Of a DNA stretch of 64,000 nucleotides, positions 44,033-54,496 are shown in pieces; the first letter of the stretch is position 1, and every line of letters begins with the position of its first letter. Location of the stretch: contig NZ_JABBJE010000001.1 of the NCBI RefSeq assembly GCF_014218725.1, forward strand, positions 310,001-374,000, written 5' to 3'. A program made the position numbers and the translations under genes. The stretch comes from Brevundimonas huaxiensis (GTDB lineage: Bacteria; Pseudomonadota; Alphaproteobacteria; Caulobacterales; Caulobacteraceae). Below the pieces are notes generated by a model. That model was given only the letters and a program-made list of their open reading frames with translations. It did not search any database and was not told the origin of the DNA.

Positions 44033-45271
44033 ATGGCCCGTCTCGATCTGCTTCGAAAACTTTCCGTTCTGGCTGACGCCGCCAAATACGACGCTTCGTG
44101 TTCGTCGTCCGGAACGTCGAAACGAAACTCCGTCGGCGGCAAGGGGATCGGCTCGACCGAGGGGATGGGCATCTGCCACGCCTATACACCGGACGGTCGG
44201 TGCATCAGTCTGCTCAAGATCCTGCTGACCAACTTCTGCATCTACGATTGCGCCTATTGCATCAATCGCGTGTCGTCGAATGTGGAGCGCGCGCGGTTCG
44301 ATGTCGACGAGGTGGTCGACCTGACGCTCAACTTCTACAAGCGCAACTATATCGAGGGCCTGTTCCTGTCGTCGGGCATTATTCGATCCGGCGACTATAC
44401 GATGGAGCAGCTGGTCCTGGTTGCCAAGACGCTGCGCGAAGTCCACGACTTCCGGGGCTATATTCATCTGAAGCTGATCCCGGAGGCGGACCCGAAGCTG
44501 GTGGAGATGGCGGGTCTGTACGCCGACCGCCTGTCAGCGAATATCGAACTTCCGCGCGACGAGGCGCTGGCGCGACTGGCGCCGCAAAAGGATGTTGGTG
44601 TCATCAAGAAGGCGATGAGCCAGGTGCGCTTGGGCGTCGAGGCGGCCAGGCCGGCCAAACGTGAAAAGATCAAACCGCCGAAGTTCGCGCCGGGCGGCCA
44701 GAGCACTCAACTGATTATCGGCGCCGACGGCGCGCCGGATACGGAAATCCTGGATCGCAGCGCCTCGCTCTACGGCGGTTACGGCCTGCGCCGCGTCTAC
44801 TATTCGGCGTTCAGCCCGATCCCGGATTCCAGTTCGATCCTGCCGCTGTCCAAGCCGCCGCTGATGCGCGAGCATCGGCTGTATCAGGCCGATTGGCTGA
44901 TGCGGTTCTATGGCTTCTCCGCGCCGGAGATCGGCGAGGGCGCATCGAACGGCATGCTCGATCTGGCGGTCGACCCCAAACTGGCCTGGGCGCTGAACAA
45001 GCGCGAGCAGTTTCCCGTCGATGTGAACCGTGCGCCGCGCGAAATGCTGCTGCGGGTGCCGGGTCTGGGCGTGAAGGCGGTGGACCGGATTGTCTCGGTG
45101 CGCCGCTATCGGACCCTGCGGCTGGAGGACGTCGGACGACTGACGCGATCGGTGGCCAAGATTCGGCCCTTCATCACGGCGTTGGACTGGACGCCAGGCG
45201 GACTGACGGATGCGGCGGACCTGAAGTCGCGCGTGACCAGCCGCACGCCCGAGCAGTTGAGCCTGTTCTGA
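44033..45271 (+). CDS. Radical SAM protein, putative DNA modification/repair
   Basis: 412 residues. The radical SAM motif is C-X3-C-X2-C (Cys69, Cys73, Cys76 in FCIYDCAYC). The C-terminal part contains a helix-hairpin-helix (LLRVPGLGVKAVDRIVSVRR), a DNA-binding element. This family is usually encoded beside UdgX-type uracil-DNA proteins and is thought to act in DNA repair, though its reaction is not established. The next gene overlaps its stop by one base, and a LexA box abuts the start codon. Confidence 0.88.
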   Translation: MARLDLLRKLSVLADAAKYDASCSSSGTSKRNSVGGKGIGSTEGMGICHAYTPDGRCISLLKILLTNFCIYDCAYCINRVSSNVERARFDVDEVVDLTLNFYKRNYIEGLFLSSGIIRSGDYTMEQLVLVAKTLREVHDFRGYIHLKLIPEADPKLVEMAGLYADRLSANIELPRDEALARLAPQKDVGVIKKAMSQVRLGVEAARPAKREKIKPPKFAPGGQSTQLIIGADGAPDTEILDRSASLYGGYGLRRVYYSAFSPIPDSSSILPLSKPPLMREHRLYQADWLMRFYGFSAPEIGEGASNGMLDLAVDPKLAWALNKREQFPVDVNRAPREMLLRVPGLGVKAVDRIVSVRRYRTLRLEDVGRLTRSVAKIRPFITALDWTPGGLTDAADLKSRVTSRTPEQLSLF

Positions 45272-46725
45272 TGGCGGTGGCGACGCTGGACTGTGAGACC
45301 GACTTCGACGGCTGGCGGAAGGCGGCGCGCGCGTTTCGATTGGCGGGTGTGGAGCCCGCAGCGGCGCGGTTCGTCGTGGCGGGGGCGGTAGAACAGGGCG
45401 GGCTGTTCGATCAGCCGATTGCCGAAGAGGCGTCGCCGACGCCGGATGACCGCAGAGCTTTCAACGTGCCGAAAGAGTTTGTGGACCTGGCCCAGAACCT
45501 GATCCTTCATCGATCCGCTGACCGTTTCGATCTGATGTATCGGCTGCTGTGGCGACTGAAGGATGAGCCGGACCTGATCAAGGTCATTTCGGACCGGGAC
45601 GTCGCCGACGCGCTGGAGCGGGTCAAGAACGTCAGCCGCGCCTCGCACAAGATGAAGGCCTTCGTTCGCTTTCGCCAGGTGCATGACGATCTGGGCGAGG
45701 CCTGGGTCGCGTGGTTCGAGCCGCCGCATCGGGTTCTGGAAAAGACCGCGCCGTTTTTCCAACGGCGGTTCACGACCATGCGCTGGTCGATCCTGACGCC
45801 GGATGGTTCGGCCTTCTGGGATGGCGAAACCCTGCGGTTCGGGCCGCCAGCGACCCGCGACATGGCGCCGGCCGAAGACGAGATCGAGGATTTCTGGAAG
45901 ACCTACTACGCCTCGACCTTCAATCCTGCGCGGCTGAAGGTGAAGACGATGCAGGGCGAGATGGCCAAGTCCTACTGGAAGAACTTGCCGGAAGCCGCCC
46001 TGATCCCGGAACTGGTGGCGGCCTCGTCGGTTCGAACCGAGACCATGGTCGCTACGCCGTCGCCTCAGCCCAATCCGCGCTTCGCGCGCGCCGTCGCGCC
46101 AGACCTGCATCTGGCGCGTCCCGACGCCGAAGCCGTGCCCGAAAACCTCGACGATGTCGCCGGCGGCGTTCAGGCGTGTCGCCGTTGCCCGCTTTACCGC
46201 GACGCGACGCAGGGTGTGTGCGGGGAGGGGCCGAAGTCGGCGCGTCTGATGATCGTCGGCGAGCAGCCGGGCGATCAGGAGGATCTGGCAGGCCGCGCCT
46301 TCATCGGGCCGGCGGGACAGGTGCTGAACGCAGCCCTGGCCGAGGCCGGCATTGATCGATCCGATGTCTATGTCACCAACGCGGTCAAACACTTCAAACA
46401 CGAGCCGCGCGGCAAGCGCCGTCTGCACAAGACGCCGAACGCGGGCGAGGTTCAGGCCTGCCGTTGGTGGCTGGACTCAGAACGCCGGCTGATCAAGCCG
46501 CAAGTCGTGCTGGCCCTGGGGGCGACGGCGGGTCTGGCGTTGCTGGGTCGAAAGCCGGCCGTGATGCAGGAACGCGGCGCGCCGATCGACCTGAGCGATG
46601 GATCGACCGCCGTGCTGACGGTCCACCCCTCCTATTTGTTGCGTCTGCCGGACGAGGCCGCGAAGTCCGAGGCGAGACGGTTGTTCATCGAGGATCTGGC
46701 GGCCGTGCAACGTCGTATGAGGTGA
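45271..46725 (+). CDS. UdgX-family uracil-DNA-binding protein fused to a DUF4130 domain
   Basis: 484 residues. The N-terminal half (to about 285) matches DUF4130. The C-terminal half is a family 4-like uracil-DNA glycosylase fold with an iron-sulfur site (CRRCPLYRDATQGVCGEGP), GEQPGDQEDLAGRAFIGPAG, and KRRLHKTP with His386, which in characterised UdgX forms a covalent bond to uracil-excised DNA. HPSYLLR is near 452. ATG overlaps the radical SAM stop. The pair forms an SOS-linked operon. Confidence 0.88.
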   Translation: MAVATLDCETDFDGWRKAARAFRLAGVEPAAARFVVAGAVEQGGLFDQPIAEEASPTPDDRRAFNVPKEFVDLAQNLILHRSADRFDLMYRLLWRLKDEPDLIKVISDRDVADALERVKNVSRASHKMKAFVRFRQVHDDLGEAWVAWFEPPHRVLEKTAPFFQRRFTTMRWSILTPDGSAFWDGETLRFGPPATRDMAPAEDEIEDFWKTYYASTFNPARLKVKTMQGEMAKSYWKNLPEAALIPELVAASSVRTETMVATPSPQPNPRFARAVAPDLHLARPDAEAVPENLDDVAGGVQACRRCPLYRDATQGVCGEGPKSARLMIVGEQPGDQEDLAGRAFIGPAGQVLNAALAEAGIDRSDVYVTNAVKHFKHEPRGKRRLHKTPNAGEVQACRWWLDSERRLIKPQVVLALGATAGLALLGRKPAVMQERGAPIDLSDGSTAVLTVHPSYLLRLPDEAAKSEARRLFIEDLAAVQRRMR

Positions 46726-46953
46726 CGCGAGAACGAATCCCGTTCGGCCGCGTTTGGCATCAGCGCCAGCGTGACCGTTGGACGTTTCATTGGGGGAGGC
46801 GATCTCGACACGATCGATCGACAAACATCCGTGCGAATGTTATCGCGCGTTGACATCGAATGCCGGCTTGACCATTAGGGCGGCAGGGATTTCGGCTGTC
46901 TGTTCAGAGGGGCAGGGGATAATCGCGATGTCAGACCGGTCATCAGAGGCCCG

Positions 46954-48069
46954 ATGAACCAGGCCGCATACGAAATCGTCGATCGTGATGGCGAAGCCCG
47001 TCTGCGCCTGACCGGCGACTGGACGACCACGGCGCTGGGCCGTCTGCCGACGGAGCTGAGCCGCGATCTGGAAGGCCGCGAAATCGCCAGCATCGACACC
47101 TCCGATCTTGGTCGCTTCGATACCGCAGGCGCGCTGGCCCTGGTGCAGGCCTCCAGCGGCCGCCTGTCCAAGAGCCAGTGGAAGGATCGACCCGAGGCCG
47201 GCCGTATCTATCACATGATCGAACTGCTGGAGCGCCAGAGCGCCCCGGCCCCGAAACGCCCCAGCGCCTTCGTTCGCACCTTCGCCAAGATCGGACGCGG
47301 CGTGTATGATTTCGGCGGCGAGGCCATGTTGTCGCTGGCGTTCCTCGGCCGACTGATGGCCGCCGTGGTCGAAGCCGCCAAACGCCCCGGTGGCATCCGC
47401 TGGCCGGCCTGGGTCAGTCAGGCGGAGCGGGCCGGTCTGGACGCCATTCCGATCGTCATGATCACCAACTTCTTCATCGGGGCCGTGATCGCCTTCATCG
47501 GCGTAGATTTGCTGACCGACTTCGGCGCCCAGGTGTTCGCGGTTCAGTTGATCGGTGTCGCCATGTTCCGCGAGTTCGCCGTGGTCATCGCCTCGGTCCT
47601 TCTGGCGGGACGTTCGGCCTCGGCCTTTGCGGCGGAGATCGGGTCAATGCGGATGAATCAGGAGGTCGACGCCATGCAAGTCATGGGCGTCGATCCATTT
47701 CAGGCCCTTGTAATTCCTCGTGTTGCGTCGCTGGTGATCATGCTGCCGCTGCTGACCTTCATGGGCATGATCGGCGGTCTTATCGGCGGTCTGGTCGTGT
47801 GCTGGAGCTCGCTGAATCTCGGCCCGTCCTTCTTCTTCCAGCGTCTGGTCGAGGACGGCACCATGGCCCAGCATCTGATGGTGGGTCTGGTGAAGGCGCC
47901 GGTCTTCGCCCTAGTGATCGCCGCCATCGGTTGCCGTCAGGGCATGGCCGTCGCCGGTGATGTCGAAAGCCTGGGCCGCCGCGTGACGGCCGCCGTGGTG
48001 CAAGCCATCTTCGCCATCATCTTCCTGGACGCCGTGTTCGCCCTGGTCTTCCTGGAGCTGAACATATGA
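46954..48069 (+). CDS. mlaE: MlaE-type lipid ABC transporter permease with N-terminal STAS domain
   Basis: 371 residues. Residues 1-85 (YEIVDRDGEARLRLTGDWTT, SIDTSDLGRFDTAGALALVQ) form a STAS domain equivalent to MlaB. Residues about 125-371 are the MlaE permease (IVMITNFFIGAVIAFIGVDL, AGRSASAFAAEIGSMRMNQEVDAMQVMGVDP in parts). The fusion replaces a separate MlaB gene. First gene of a four-gene unit moving phospholipids between the outer and inner membranes. Confidence 0.9.
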   Translation: MNQAAYEIVDRDGEARLRLTGDWTTTALGRLPTELSRDLEGREIASIDTSDLGRFDTAGALALVQASSGRLSKSQWKDRPEAGRIYHMIELLERQSAPAPKRPSAFVRTFAKIGRGVYDFGGEAMLSLAFLGRLMAAVVEAAKRPGGIRWPAWVSQAERAGLDAIPIVMITNFFIGAVIAFIGVDLLTDFGAQVFAVQLIGVAMFREFAVVIASVLLAGRSASAFAAEIGSMRMNQEVDAMQVMGVDPFQALVIPRVASLVIMLPLLTFMGMIGGLIGGLVVCWSSLNLGPSFFFQRLVEDGTMAQHLMVGLVKAPVFALVIAAIGCRQGMAVAGDVESLGRRVTAAVVQAIFAIIFLDAVFALVFLELNI

Positions 48070-48842
48070 CCGAAGCGCCAGAAAACCTGATGGAGGTGCG
48101 CGGCCTGCTGAGCCAGTTCGGCGAGCGCACCATCCACGAAAACCTCGACCTCGACCTGGTGCGCGGCGAAGTCCTGGGCGTCGTCGGCGGATCGGGGGCG
48201 GGCAAGACCGTGCTGCTGAACACCATCATCGGCTTGAAGGAGCCGGAAGGCGGGTCGGTGAAGGTGCTGGGCTACGACCGGGCGAACCTGACCAAGGCCG
48301 AGGCGGCCGACATCGAGAAGCGCACCGGCATCCTGTTCCAGCAGGGCGCGCTGTTCTCATCGCTCAGCGTGCTGGAGAATGTGGCGTCGCCCTTGGTCGA
48401 ACACACCAAACTGCCCAAGTCGGTCATCTATGAGCTGGCTGAGCTCAAGATCGCCATGGTCGGTCTGAAGCCCGAGCATCACCATCTGAAGCCGGCGGAA
48501 CTGTCGGGCGGCATGAAGAAGCGGGCCGGCCTTGCGCGTGCGCTGGCGCTGGACCCCGAGCTGGTGTTTCTTGATGAGCCGACGGCGGGCCTGGATCCCA
48601 TCGGCGCGGCCGCCTTCGACGATCTGATCCGGCAACTGGCGGACGACCTCGGTCTGTCCGTCTTCATGATCACCCACGACCTCGATACGCTCTACGCCAT
48701 CTGTGACAAGGTGGCGGTGCTGGCGGACAAGCGGGTCGTGGAAAAGGCCACGGTGCAGGAGCTGGAAGGCTCCGACCATCCGTGGATCAAAGAATATTTC
48801 CTGGGGCCGCGCGGACGCGCAGCCACCAAGTCTGCCGCCTGA
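48066..48842 (+). CDS. mlaF: Mla lipid transporter ATPase
   Basis: 258-residue ABC ATPase. Walker A GGSGAGKTVLLN near 42, signature LSGGMKKRAGLARA, Walker B ELVFLDEPTAGLDP. The Met in LSGGMKKR and the overall sequence are of the MlaF type. Overlaps the mlaE stop by 4 nt (ATGA). Confidence 0.92.
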   Translation: MTEAPENLMEVRGLLSQFGERTIHENLDLDLVRGEVLGVVGGSGAGKTVLLNTIIGLKEPEGGSVKVLGYDRANLTKAEAADIEKRTGILFQQGALFSSLSVLENVASPLVEHTKLPKSVIYELAELKIAMVGLKPEHHHLKPAELSGGMKKRAGLARALALDPELVFLDEPTAGLDPIGAAAFDDLIRQLADDLGLSVFMITHDLDTLYAICDKVAVLADKRVVEKATVQELEGSDHPWIKEYFLGPRGRAATKSAA

Positions 48843-48854
48843 GGAGAGCGGATC

Positions 48855-49793
48855 ATGGAAAGAGACGCACATTACGCCGCCGTCGGCATCGCCACCGTCG
48901 CCCTTCTGGCGGCCTTGGCGGTGTTCACAATCTGGCTGGCCCGGCTGCAGTTCAACAGCGACTACGACATGTACGACATCGTCTTTTATGGGCCGGTGAA
49001 CGGCCTGTCCAAAGGCGGCGAGGTGCATTTCAACGGCATCCGCGTCGGCCAGGTCACCGACCTGAACATCGACACCAAGCGCGACGATCAGGTCATCGCC
49101 CGTGTCCGCGTGGACGGCACGACGCCGGTGCGCGTGACCTCGCGCGCTCAGCTGCAACCGCAAGGCATCACCGGCTTGAACTACATCCAGATCACCGCCG
49201 GCTCGCCCAACAGCGCCCTGTTGAAAGAGCAGTATCCGGACAATGTCGTGCCTGTGCTGCAAAGCCAGCCGTCGCCGATCGCCGAACTGCTGAGTGGTTC
49301 GGGCACGGTGCTGGCCCAGACCGTGGATGCGCTGAACCGGATCAACCGCGTCATGTCCGACGACAATATCCGCAGCTTCTCCACCAGCGTGAAGAACGTC
49401 GAGGCCCTGACGACCGAACTGGAAGCCCGCAAGGCCATCTTCCAGCAACTGGAAGAGGCCGTGACCAACGCCAACGCGGCGGTGAAGGAATATCAGGCCC
49501 TGGCCGTCGACACGCGTCAGATCATCAATACGGACGGTCGCCAAGCCATCGCCAACATCAACTCGGCGACGGCGGAGGCCCGCACGGCGATCGCCTCGGC
49601 CAACCGTTCGATCACGGGTCTGGAGCGTCCTTTGGGTGACTTTGCGACGACCAGCCTGCCGCAACTGACCGGCACGATCGAAGAACTGCAGGACGCCACC
49701 CGGTCTCTGCAATCCCTGATCGACGATGTCCGCGCCAGTCCGCGCGACTTTATCGGTCGTCCGAAATCCAAAGAGCTGGAGGTGCAGCCGTGA
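48855..49793 (+). CDS. mlaD: MlaD/MCE-domain periplasmic lipid-binding protein
   Basis: 312 residues. One transmembrane anchor (about residues 8-32), then the MCE/MlaD domain (YDIVFYGPVNGLSKGGEVHFNGIRVGQV in parts; GLNYIQITAGSPNS), then a long coiled helix rich in Ala and Glu. It would form a hexameric ring in the periplasm. Follows mlaF by 12 nt and overlaps the next gene by 4. Confidence 0.9.
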   Translation: MERDAHYAAVGIATVALLAALAVFTIWLARLQFNSDYDMYDIVFYGPVNGLSKGGEVHFNGIRVGQVTDLNIDTKRDDQVIARVRVDGTTPVRVTSRAQLQPQGITGLNYIQITAGSPNSALLKEQYPDNVVPVLQSQPSPIAELLSGSGTVLAQTVDALNRINRVMSDDNIRSFSTSVKNVEALTTELEARKAIFQQLEEAVTNANAAVKEYQALAVDTRQIINTDGRQAIANINSATAEARTAIASANRSITGLERPLGDFATTSLPQLTGTIEELQDATRSLQSLIDDVRASPRDFIGRPKSKELEVQP

Positions 49794-50440
49794 TCCTTCG
49801 TCCTGTCCTTCGACTGGCGGCGTCCGCCGCTGTCCTGACCGCGCTGAGCGGATGCGCCCTGCTGTCGTCGCCGGACCCGGTGCAGAACTATCGGTTCGGC
49901 CTGCCGATGGTCGCGCCGTCGGCGGTGGGCGACACGCCTGCGCCTCTCACGGTCTCGATCCGCCGCATCGAGTTCCCGCAGGCGACCGGCGACGACAAAA
50001 TCCTGGGCGTCACGGGTCTGGAGACGGCCTATATCGGCGGCGCACGCTGGGTGTCGCCGGCCTCGACCCTGTTCGACGACAGTCTGAAGGCGGCCTTCGC
50101 CAACCGAGCCGATCGCATTCGCGTACTGGGTCGTCGCGAACCGGGAACGCCGCCGCTGATCCTGCAAGTCACGGTCACGACGTTCGAGGCGCGTTACGCC
50201 GCGCCGGGCGCCGTGCCGGATGTGGTCGTGACCGCGCGGGCGCAGCTGCGCTCCACCCCGGAACGGCGCGCGGGCGGCGGCACCATTCGTCCCGAGGAAG
50301 GGCGCTCGGTCGAGCGGGTCTTCACCGTGACCCAGCCCGCCGGCGACAATCGCGTATCCGCCATCGTCGCAGCCTTCGACACGGCGACCCGCGACATCAA
50401 CACCCAGATCGCGGACTGGACGATCGCCTCCGCGAACTGA
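49790..50440 (+). CDS. ABC-type transport auxiliary lipoprotein (PqiC-like)
   Basis: 216 residues with lipobox LSGCALL after a short signal. VQNYRFGLP and RRIEFPQATGDDKILGVTGLETAYIGGARWV in parts match the auxiliary lipoprotein family associated with MCE systems. It is the last gene of the Mla unit, presumably docking the pathway at the outer membrane. No MlaC or MlaA gene is present nearby. Confidence 0.8.
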   Translation: MILRPVLRLAASAAVLTALSGCALLSSPDPVQNYRFGLPMVAPSAVGDTPAPLTVSIRRIEFPQATGDDKILGVTGLETAYIGGARWVSPASTLFDDSLKAAFANRADRIRVLGRREPGTPPLILQVTVTTFEARYAAPGAVPDVVVTARAQLRSTPERRAGGGTIRPEEGRSVERVFTVTQPAGDNRVSAIVAAFDTATRDINTQIADWTIASAN

Positions 50441-50534
50441 GGCGATCGAACGCGTGATGCCGTAACGGCGGCGGTGCGGGACGTAGGCTTGTGGATGCGC
50501 TAGGGTGCGCCGCGAATCTGCTCCCGGAGTTGTC

Positions 50535-51437
50535 ATGAGTTTTTCCGCCACCGACGCGGCCTTCGAAGGCTTCCGGGTCGTTCGTCGGCATCCGATCGTC
50601 GCGGTCGCCTGGGGCCTGGTTTATCTGGCCGTCTATGTCGCCATGTTCGGACTGGGCGCCGACAAGTGGGCCAGCCTGATGGCGGCGGGTGAAGCGCTGG
50701 AACAGTCGGCCAACCCGTCGATGGCGGAGTTTCAGGCCTTGGGTCAGACTTACGCCGGAGCCCTGATCTGGGCCGCGCCTATCGGCTTGCTGGTCGGCGC
50801 GGTGCTGAGCGCGGCGGTGGCGCGCTCGGTTCTGCGGCCGGACGAGTCGTCGTGGGGCTATCTGCGTTTTGGCATGGATGAGGTTCGTGTTCTGGCGGTC
50901 AGTCTGATCGTCAGCCTGGCTGTCGGTCTGGCGTCGGGCGTCGGCATGATGGTGGTCGGCGCGGCTATCGGTTTCGGCGCGGCGTCGGGTCAGGCGCTGC
51001 TGATTTTGGCCGGCGTGCTGCTGATCTTCGCCGTCTTCGCCCTGATCGTATGGCTGGCGATCAAGTTCAGCCTTGCGGTGCCGATGACGATCGATCGTCG
51101 CAAGATCACCATCGTGGAATCGTTCGCCGCCACCAAAGGACATTTCTGGTCGCTGCTGGGCATGGCCGTGATCGCCATCATCATGTCGCTGATCGTCAGC
51201 ATCCTGGGCATGATCATCGGCGCAGCGGCAGACCTCGCCACCGGCGGCATCCAGACGCTGGCGCGCTTCGACGGCGAGGGATTGGGTCAGATCCTGATGC
51301 AGGCCTGGCCGGCGATCCTGGTGTCGTCGATCGTCAACGCCTTCCTGGCCGCGCTGCAACTCGCGGTCCTGTATGCCCCGTTCGCAGCGGCCTGGAATGG
51401 GCTTCGAGGCGGTCAGTCGACCGACGTCTTTTCCTGA
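50535..51437 (+). CDS. Multi-pass membrane protein, unknown function
   Basis: 300 residues with about six transmembrane helices. It starts MSFSATDAAFEGFRVVRRHPI, and the start is set by GGAG 5 nt upstream of the ATG at 50535. The layout resembles uncharacterised alphaproteobacterial proteins of the glycerophosphoryl-diester-phosphodiesterase-membrane-region type, but I cannot name it. It converges with uvrA, 3 nt apart. Confidence 0.6.
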   Translation: MSFSATDAAFEGFRVVRRHPIVAVAWGLVYLAVYVAMFGLGADKWASLMAAGEALEQSANPSMAEFQALGQTYAGALIWAAPIGLLVGAVLSAAVARSVLRPDESSWGYLRFGMDEVRVLAVSLIVSLAVGLASGVGMMVVGAAIGFGAASGQALLILAGVLLIFAVFALIVWLAIKFSLAVPMTIDRRKITIVESFAATKGHFWSLLGMAVIAIIMSLIVSILGMIIGAAADLATGGIQTLARFDGEGLGQILMQAWPAILVSSIVNAFLAALQLAVLYAPFAAAWNGLRGGQSTDVFS

Positions 51438-51440
51438 CGA

Positions 51441-54386
51441 TCAGGCCGACGCCTTCACTCTTTTCTTCTTTGCCGGAGCATCGACGGAGCCGCCCAGGGT
51501 CGCCACACGCGCCTTGCGGCGGTCCTCGTGCCGATCCAGCACCTCCTTGAGGTATTTGCCAGTCCAGCTGGCCTTGTTGTCCGCGACCTGTTCGGGCGTG
51601 CCGACCGCGACGATCTCGCCGCCGCCGTCGCCGCCTTCGGGACCGAAGTCGAGCAGATAGTCGGCGACCTTGATGACATCGAGATTGTGCTCGATCACCA
51701 CGATGGTGTTCCCGGCCTCGACCAGTTCCTGCAGCACCTCGAGCAGCTTGCGCGTATCCTCGAAGTGCAGGCCGGTCGTCGGCTCGTCGAGGATGTAGAG
51801 GGTGCGGCCGGTGGCGCGTTTCGACAGCTCCTTGGACAGTTTGACCCGTTGGGCCTCGCCGCCCGACAGGGTGGTCGCCGGCTGGCCGACCTTGACGTAA
51901 CCTAGGCCCACGCGTTCCAGCGTCAGCATCTTGTCGCGGATCGGCGGCACGGCCTTGAAGAAGCTGGCGGCCTCCTCGACCGTCATGTCCAGCACGTCCG
52001 AAATGGACTTGCCCTTGAACACGATCTCCAGCGTCTCGCGGTTGTAGCGTTTGCCCTTGCAGACGTCGCAGGTGACATAGACGTCCGGCAGGAAGTGCAT
52101 CTCGATCTTGATGACGCCGTCGCCCTGGCAGGCCTCGCAGCGACCGCCCTTGACGTTGAAGCTAAACCGGCCGGGGCCGTAGCCGCGCGCCTTGGATTCA
52201 GGCAGGCCGGCGTACCAGTCGCGGATGGGGCCAAAGGCGCCGGTGTAGGTCGCGGGGTTCGAGCGCGGGGTGCGGCCGATGGGCGACTGGTCGATGTCGA
52301 TGACCTTGTCGAAATGCTCCAGGCCTTCGATCCGGTCGAAGGGGGCAGGGGCCTCCGATGCATTGTTCAGCCGACGCGCGGCGGCCTTGTACAGGGTTTC
52401 GATGGTGAAGGTGGACTTGCCGCCGCCCGAGACGCCGGTGATGCAGGTGAAGACGCCGACCGGGATTTCGCCGGTGACGCTCTTCAGATTGTTGCCGCTG
52501 GCGCCGCTGATTTTCAGCATCCGCTTGCGGTTGATGGGGCGACGGCCCTCGGCGGGGATTTCGATCTCACGCTCGCCAGTCAGGTATTTGCCGGTCAGGG
52601 ACTTGGGGTTGGCCATGACCTGGGCCGGCGTACCCTCGGCGCACACCTGTCCCCCGTGAACCCCGGCGGCGGGGCCCATGTCGATGACGTAGTCCGCGGT
52701 CAGGATGGCTTCTTCATCATGCTCGACCACGAGAACCGAGTTGCCGAGGTCGCGCAGGCCCTTCAGGCTTTCCAGCAGGCGGGTGTTGTCGCGCTGGTGC
52801 AGGCCGATGGACGGCTCGTCCAGCACATAGAGGACGCCGGTCAGACCAGAGCCGATCTGCGACGCCAGGCGGATACGCTGGCTCTCGCCGCCCGACAGGG
52901 TGCCGGAGGACCGGGACAGGTTCAGATAGTCCAGGCCGACGTTGTTCAGGAACCGCAGCCGGTCGCAGATTTCCTTCAGGATGCGCCGGGCGATCTCCAT
53001 CTGCTTTTCGGTCAGATTCTCTTCCAGGGTCGAGAACCACAGATAGGCCTTGGAGATCGACAGGGTGGAGATGTCGGCGATGTCCTCGCCGCCGACCTTG
53101 ACCGCCAGGGCCTCGGGCTTCAGCCGCTTGCCGTGGCAGGCGTCGCAGGGCGTCTCGGACTGATAGCGCGCCAGTTCCTCACGCACCCAGGCGCTGTCGG
53201 TCTCGCGCCAGCGGCGCTCCAGGTTCGGCAGGACGCCCTCGAACGGCTTGGAGACCTCGTACTTTCGGGCGTTGTCGTCATAGACGAACTTGATCTTTTC
53301 GGACCCCGTGCCGTGCAGGATGGCCTTGTGCGCCTGGGCGGGCAGGTCACGCCACGGCTTGTCCATCGAGAAGCCGTAGTGGAGGCTCAGCGATTGCAGC
53401 GTCTGGGTGTAAAGCGGCGACGGCCCGCGCGCCCACGGCGCCACGGCGCCCTTGTGCAGGGTCTTGTCGCGGTCGGGGATCACCAGATCGGCGTCGAACG
53501 CCAGCTTGACCCCCAGGCCGTCGCAGACCGGGCAGGCGCCGAAGGGGTTGTTGAACGAGAACAGGCGCGGTTCGATCTCGCTGATCGTGAACCCCGACAC
53601 CGGGCAGGCGAACCGTTCGGAAAACAGGATGGAGCGCGGCGCTGTCTCGCCTTCGGCCGTGGAGGCCCATTCGGCGTTGGCGATGCCATCGGCCAGACCC
53701 AGCGCCGTCTGCAAGCTGTCGGCGTAGCGCGCTTCCTGATCCGGTTTGGTGACGATCCGGTCCACGACGATGTCGATGTCGTGCTTGAACTTCTTGTCCA
53801 GGGCGGGCGCTTCGTCGATCGGGTAGAACTGGCCGTCGATCTTCAGGCGCTGGAAGCCCTGACGCTGCCATTCGGCGATTTCCTTCTTGTATTCGCCCTT
53901 GCGGCCGCGAACGACGGGAGCCAACAGCAGGATGCGCTCACCGTCGGGCAGGGCGACCAGCTTGTCGACCATCTGGCTGACGGTTTGGCTCTCGATGGGC
54001 AGGCCGGTGGCCGGCGAATAGGGCACGCCCACACGCGCCCACAGCAAACGCATATAGTCGTGGATTTCCGTCACCGTGCCGACGGTCGAGCGCGGGTTCT
54101 TGGACGTCGTCTTCTGTTCGATCGAGATGGCTGGGGAGAGGCCTTCGATCAGATCCACGTCCGGCTTGCCCATCAGCTCCAGGAACTGGCGGGCATAGGC
54201 TGACAGGCTTTCGACATAGCGACGCTGGCCCTCGGCATAGATGGTGTCGAACGCCAGCGAGGATTTACCCGACCCCGACAGGCCGGTCATCACCACCAGC
54301 TGCTCACGCGGAATGTCGAGATCCACGCCCTTGAGGTTATGCTCGCGGGCGCCGCGAACGCGGATGAAGTTATGCTTTTCGGTCAT
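51441..54386 (-). CDS. uvrA: Excinuclease ABC subunit A
   Basis: 981-residue damage-recognition ATPase of nucleotide excision repair. Two ABC modules: Walker [10 protein letters not shown] near 35 and GVSGGGKST near 660. Zinc sites [17 protein letters not shown] and CEACQGDGV with a later CDVCKGKRY are present, along with [11 protein letters not shown] and [13 protein letters not shown] LexA box lies 81 nt before the start, so the gene is SOS-controlled. Confidence 0.98.
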   Translation of the reverse strand: MTEKHNFIRVRGAREHNLKGVDLDIPREQLVVMTGLSGSGKSSLAFDTIYAEGQRRYVESLSAYARQFLELMGKPDVDLIEGLSPAISIEQKTTSKNPRSTVGTVTEIHDYMRLLWARVGVPYSPATGLPIESQTVSQMVDKLVALPDGERILLLAPVVRGRKGEYKKEIAEWQRQGFQRLKIDGQFYPIDEAPALDKKFKHDIDIVVDRIVTKPDQEARYADSLQTALGLADGIANAEWASTAEGETAPRSILFSERFACPVSGFTISEIEPRLFSFNNPFGACPVCDGLGVKLAFDADLVIPDRDKTLHKGAVAPWARGPSPLYTQTLQSLSLHYGFSMDKPWRDLPAQAHKAILHGTGSEKIKFVYDDNARKYEVSKPFEGVLPNLERRWRETDSAWVREELARYQSETPCDACHGKRLKPEALAVKVGGEDIADISTLSISKAYLWFSTLEENLTEKQMEIARRILKEICDRLRFLNNVGLDYLNLSRSSGTLSGGESQRIRLASQIGSGLTGVLYVLDEPSIGLHQRDNTRLLESLKGLRDLGNSVLVVEHDEEAILTADYVIDMGPAAGVHGGQVCAEGTPAQVMANPKSLTGKYLTGEREIEIPAEGRRPINRKRMLKISGASGNNLKSVTGEIPVGVFTCITGVSGGGKSTFTIETLYKAAARRLNNASEAPAPFDRIEGLEHFDKVIDIDQSPIGRTPRSNPATYTGAFGPIRDWYAGLPESKARGYGPGRFSFNVKGGRCEACQGDGVIKIEMHFLPDVYVTCDVCKGKRYNRETLEIVFKGKSISDVLDMTVEEAASFFKAVPPIRDKMLTLERVGLGYVKVGQPATTLSGGEAQRVKLSKELSKRATGRTLYILDEPTTGLHFEDTRKLLEVLQELVEAGNTIVVIEHNLDVIKVADYLLDFGPEGGDGGGEIVAVGTPEQVADNKASWTGKYLKEVLDRHEDRRKARVATLGGSVDAPAKKKRVKASA

Positions 54387-54466
54387 GCTGTCCGGAGAAC
54401 GCGGAGGAGGGCCGGCGGGTCCGGCGCGACATCGCTATATGGGGACGAATTGCGGGATTGAAGCAA

Positions 54467-54481
54467 GAACAATGTAGGAAC
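54467..54481 (-). promoter_or_regulatory. LexA (SOS) box of uvrA
   Basis: GTTC-ctacatt-GTTC on the minus strand, exact GTTC-N7-GTTC spacing, in the uvrA promoter region. Confidence 0.8.
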
Positions 54482-54496
54482 ATTGCGGCCGGCGCA

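Noticed and set aside
46730..46744. GAAC-N7-GTTC after the UdgX stop
   Set aside because: Its half-sites face each other, unlike the direct-repeat GTTC-N7-GTTC LexA box of this group; it may just be a small hairpin.
52095..54203. 702-codon plus-strand frame opposite uvrA
   Set aside because: Antisense to uvrA, compositionally biased, no motif.
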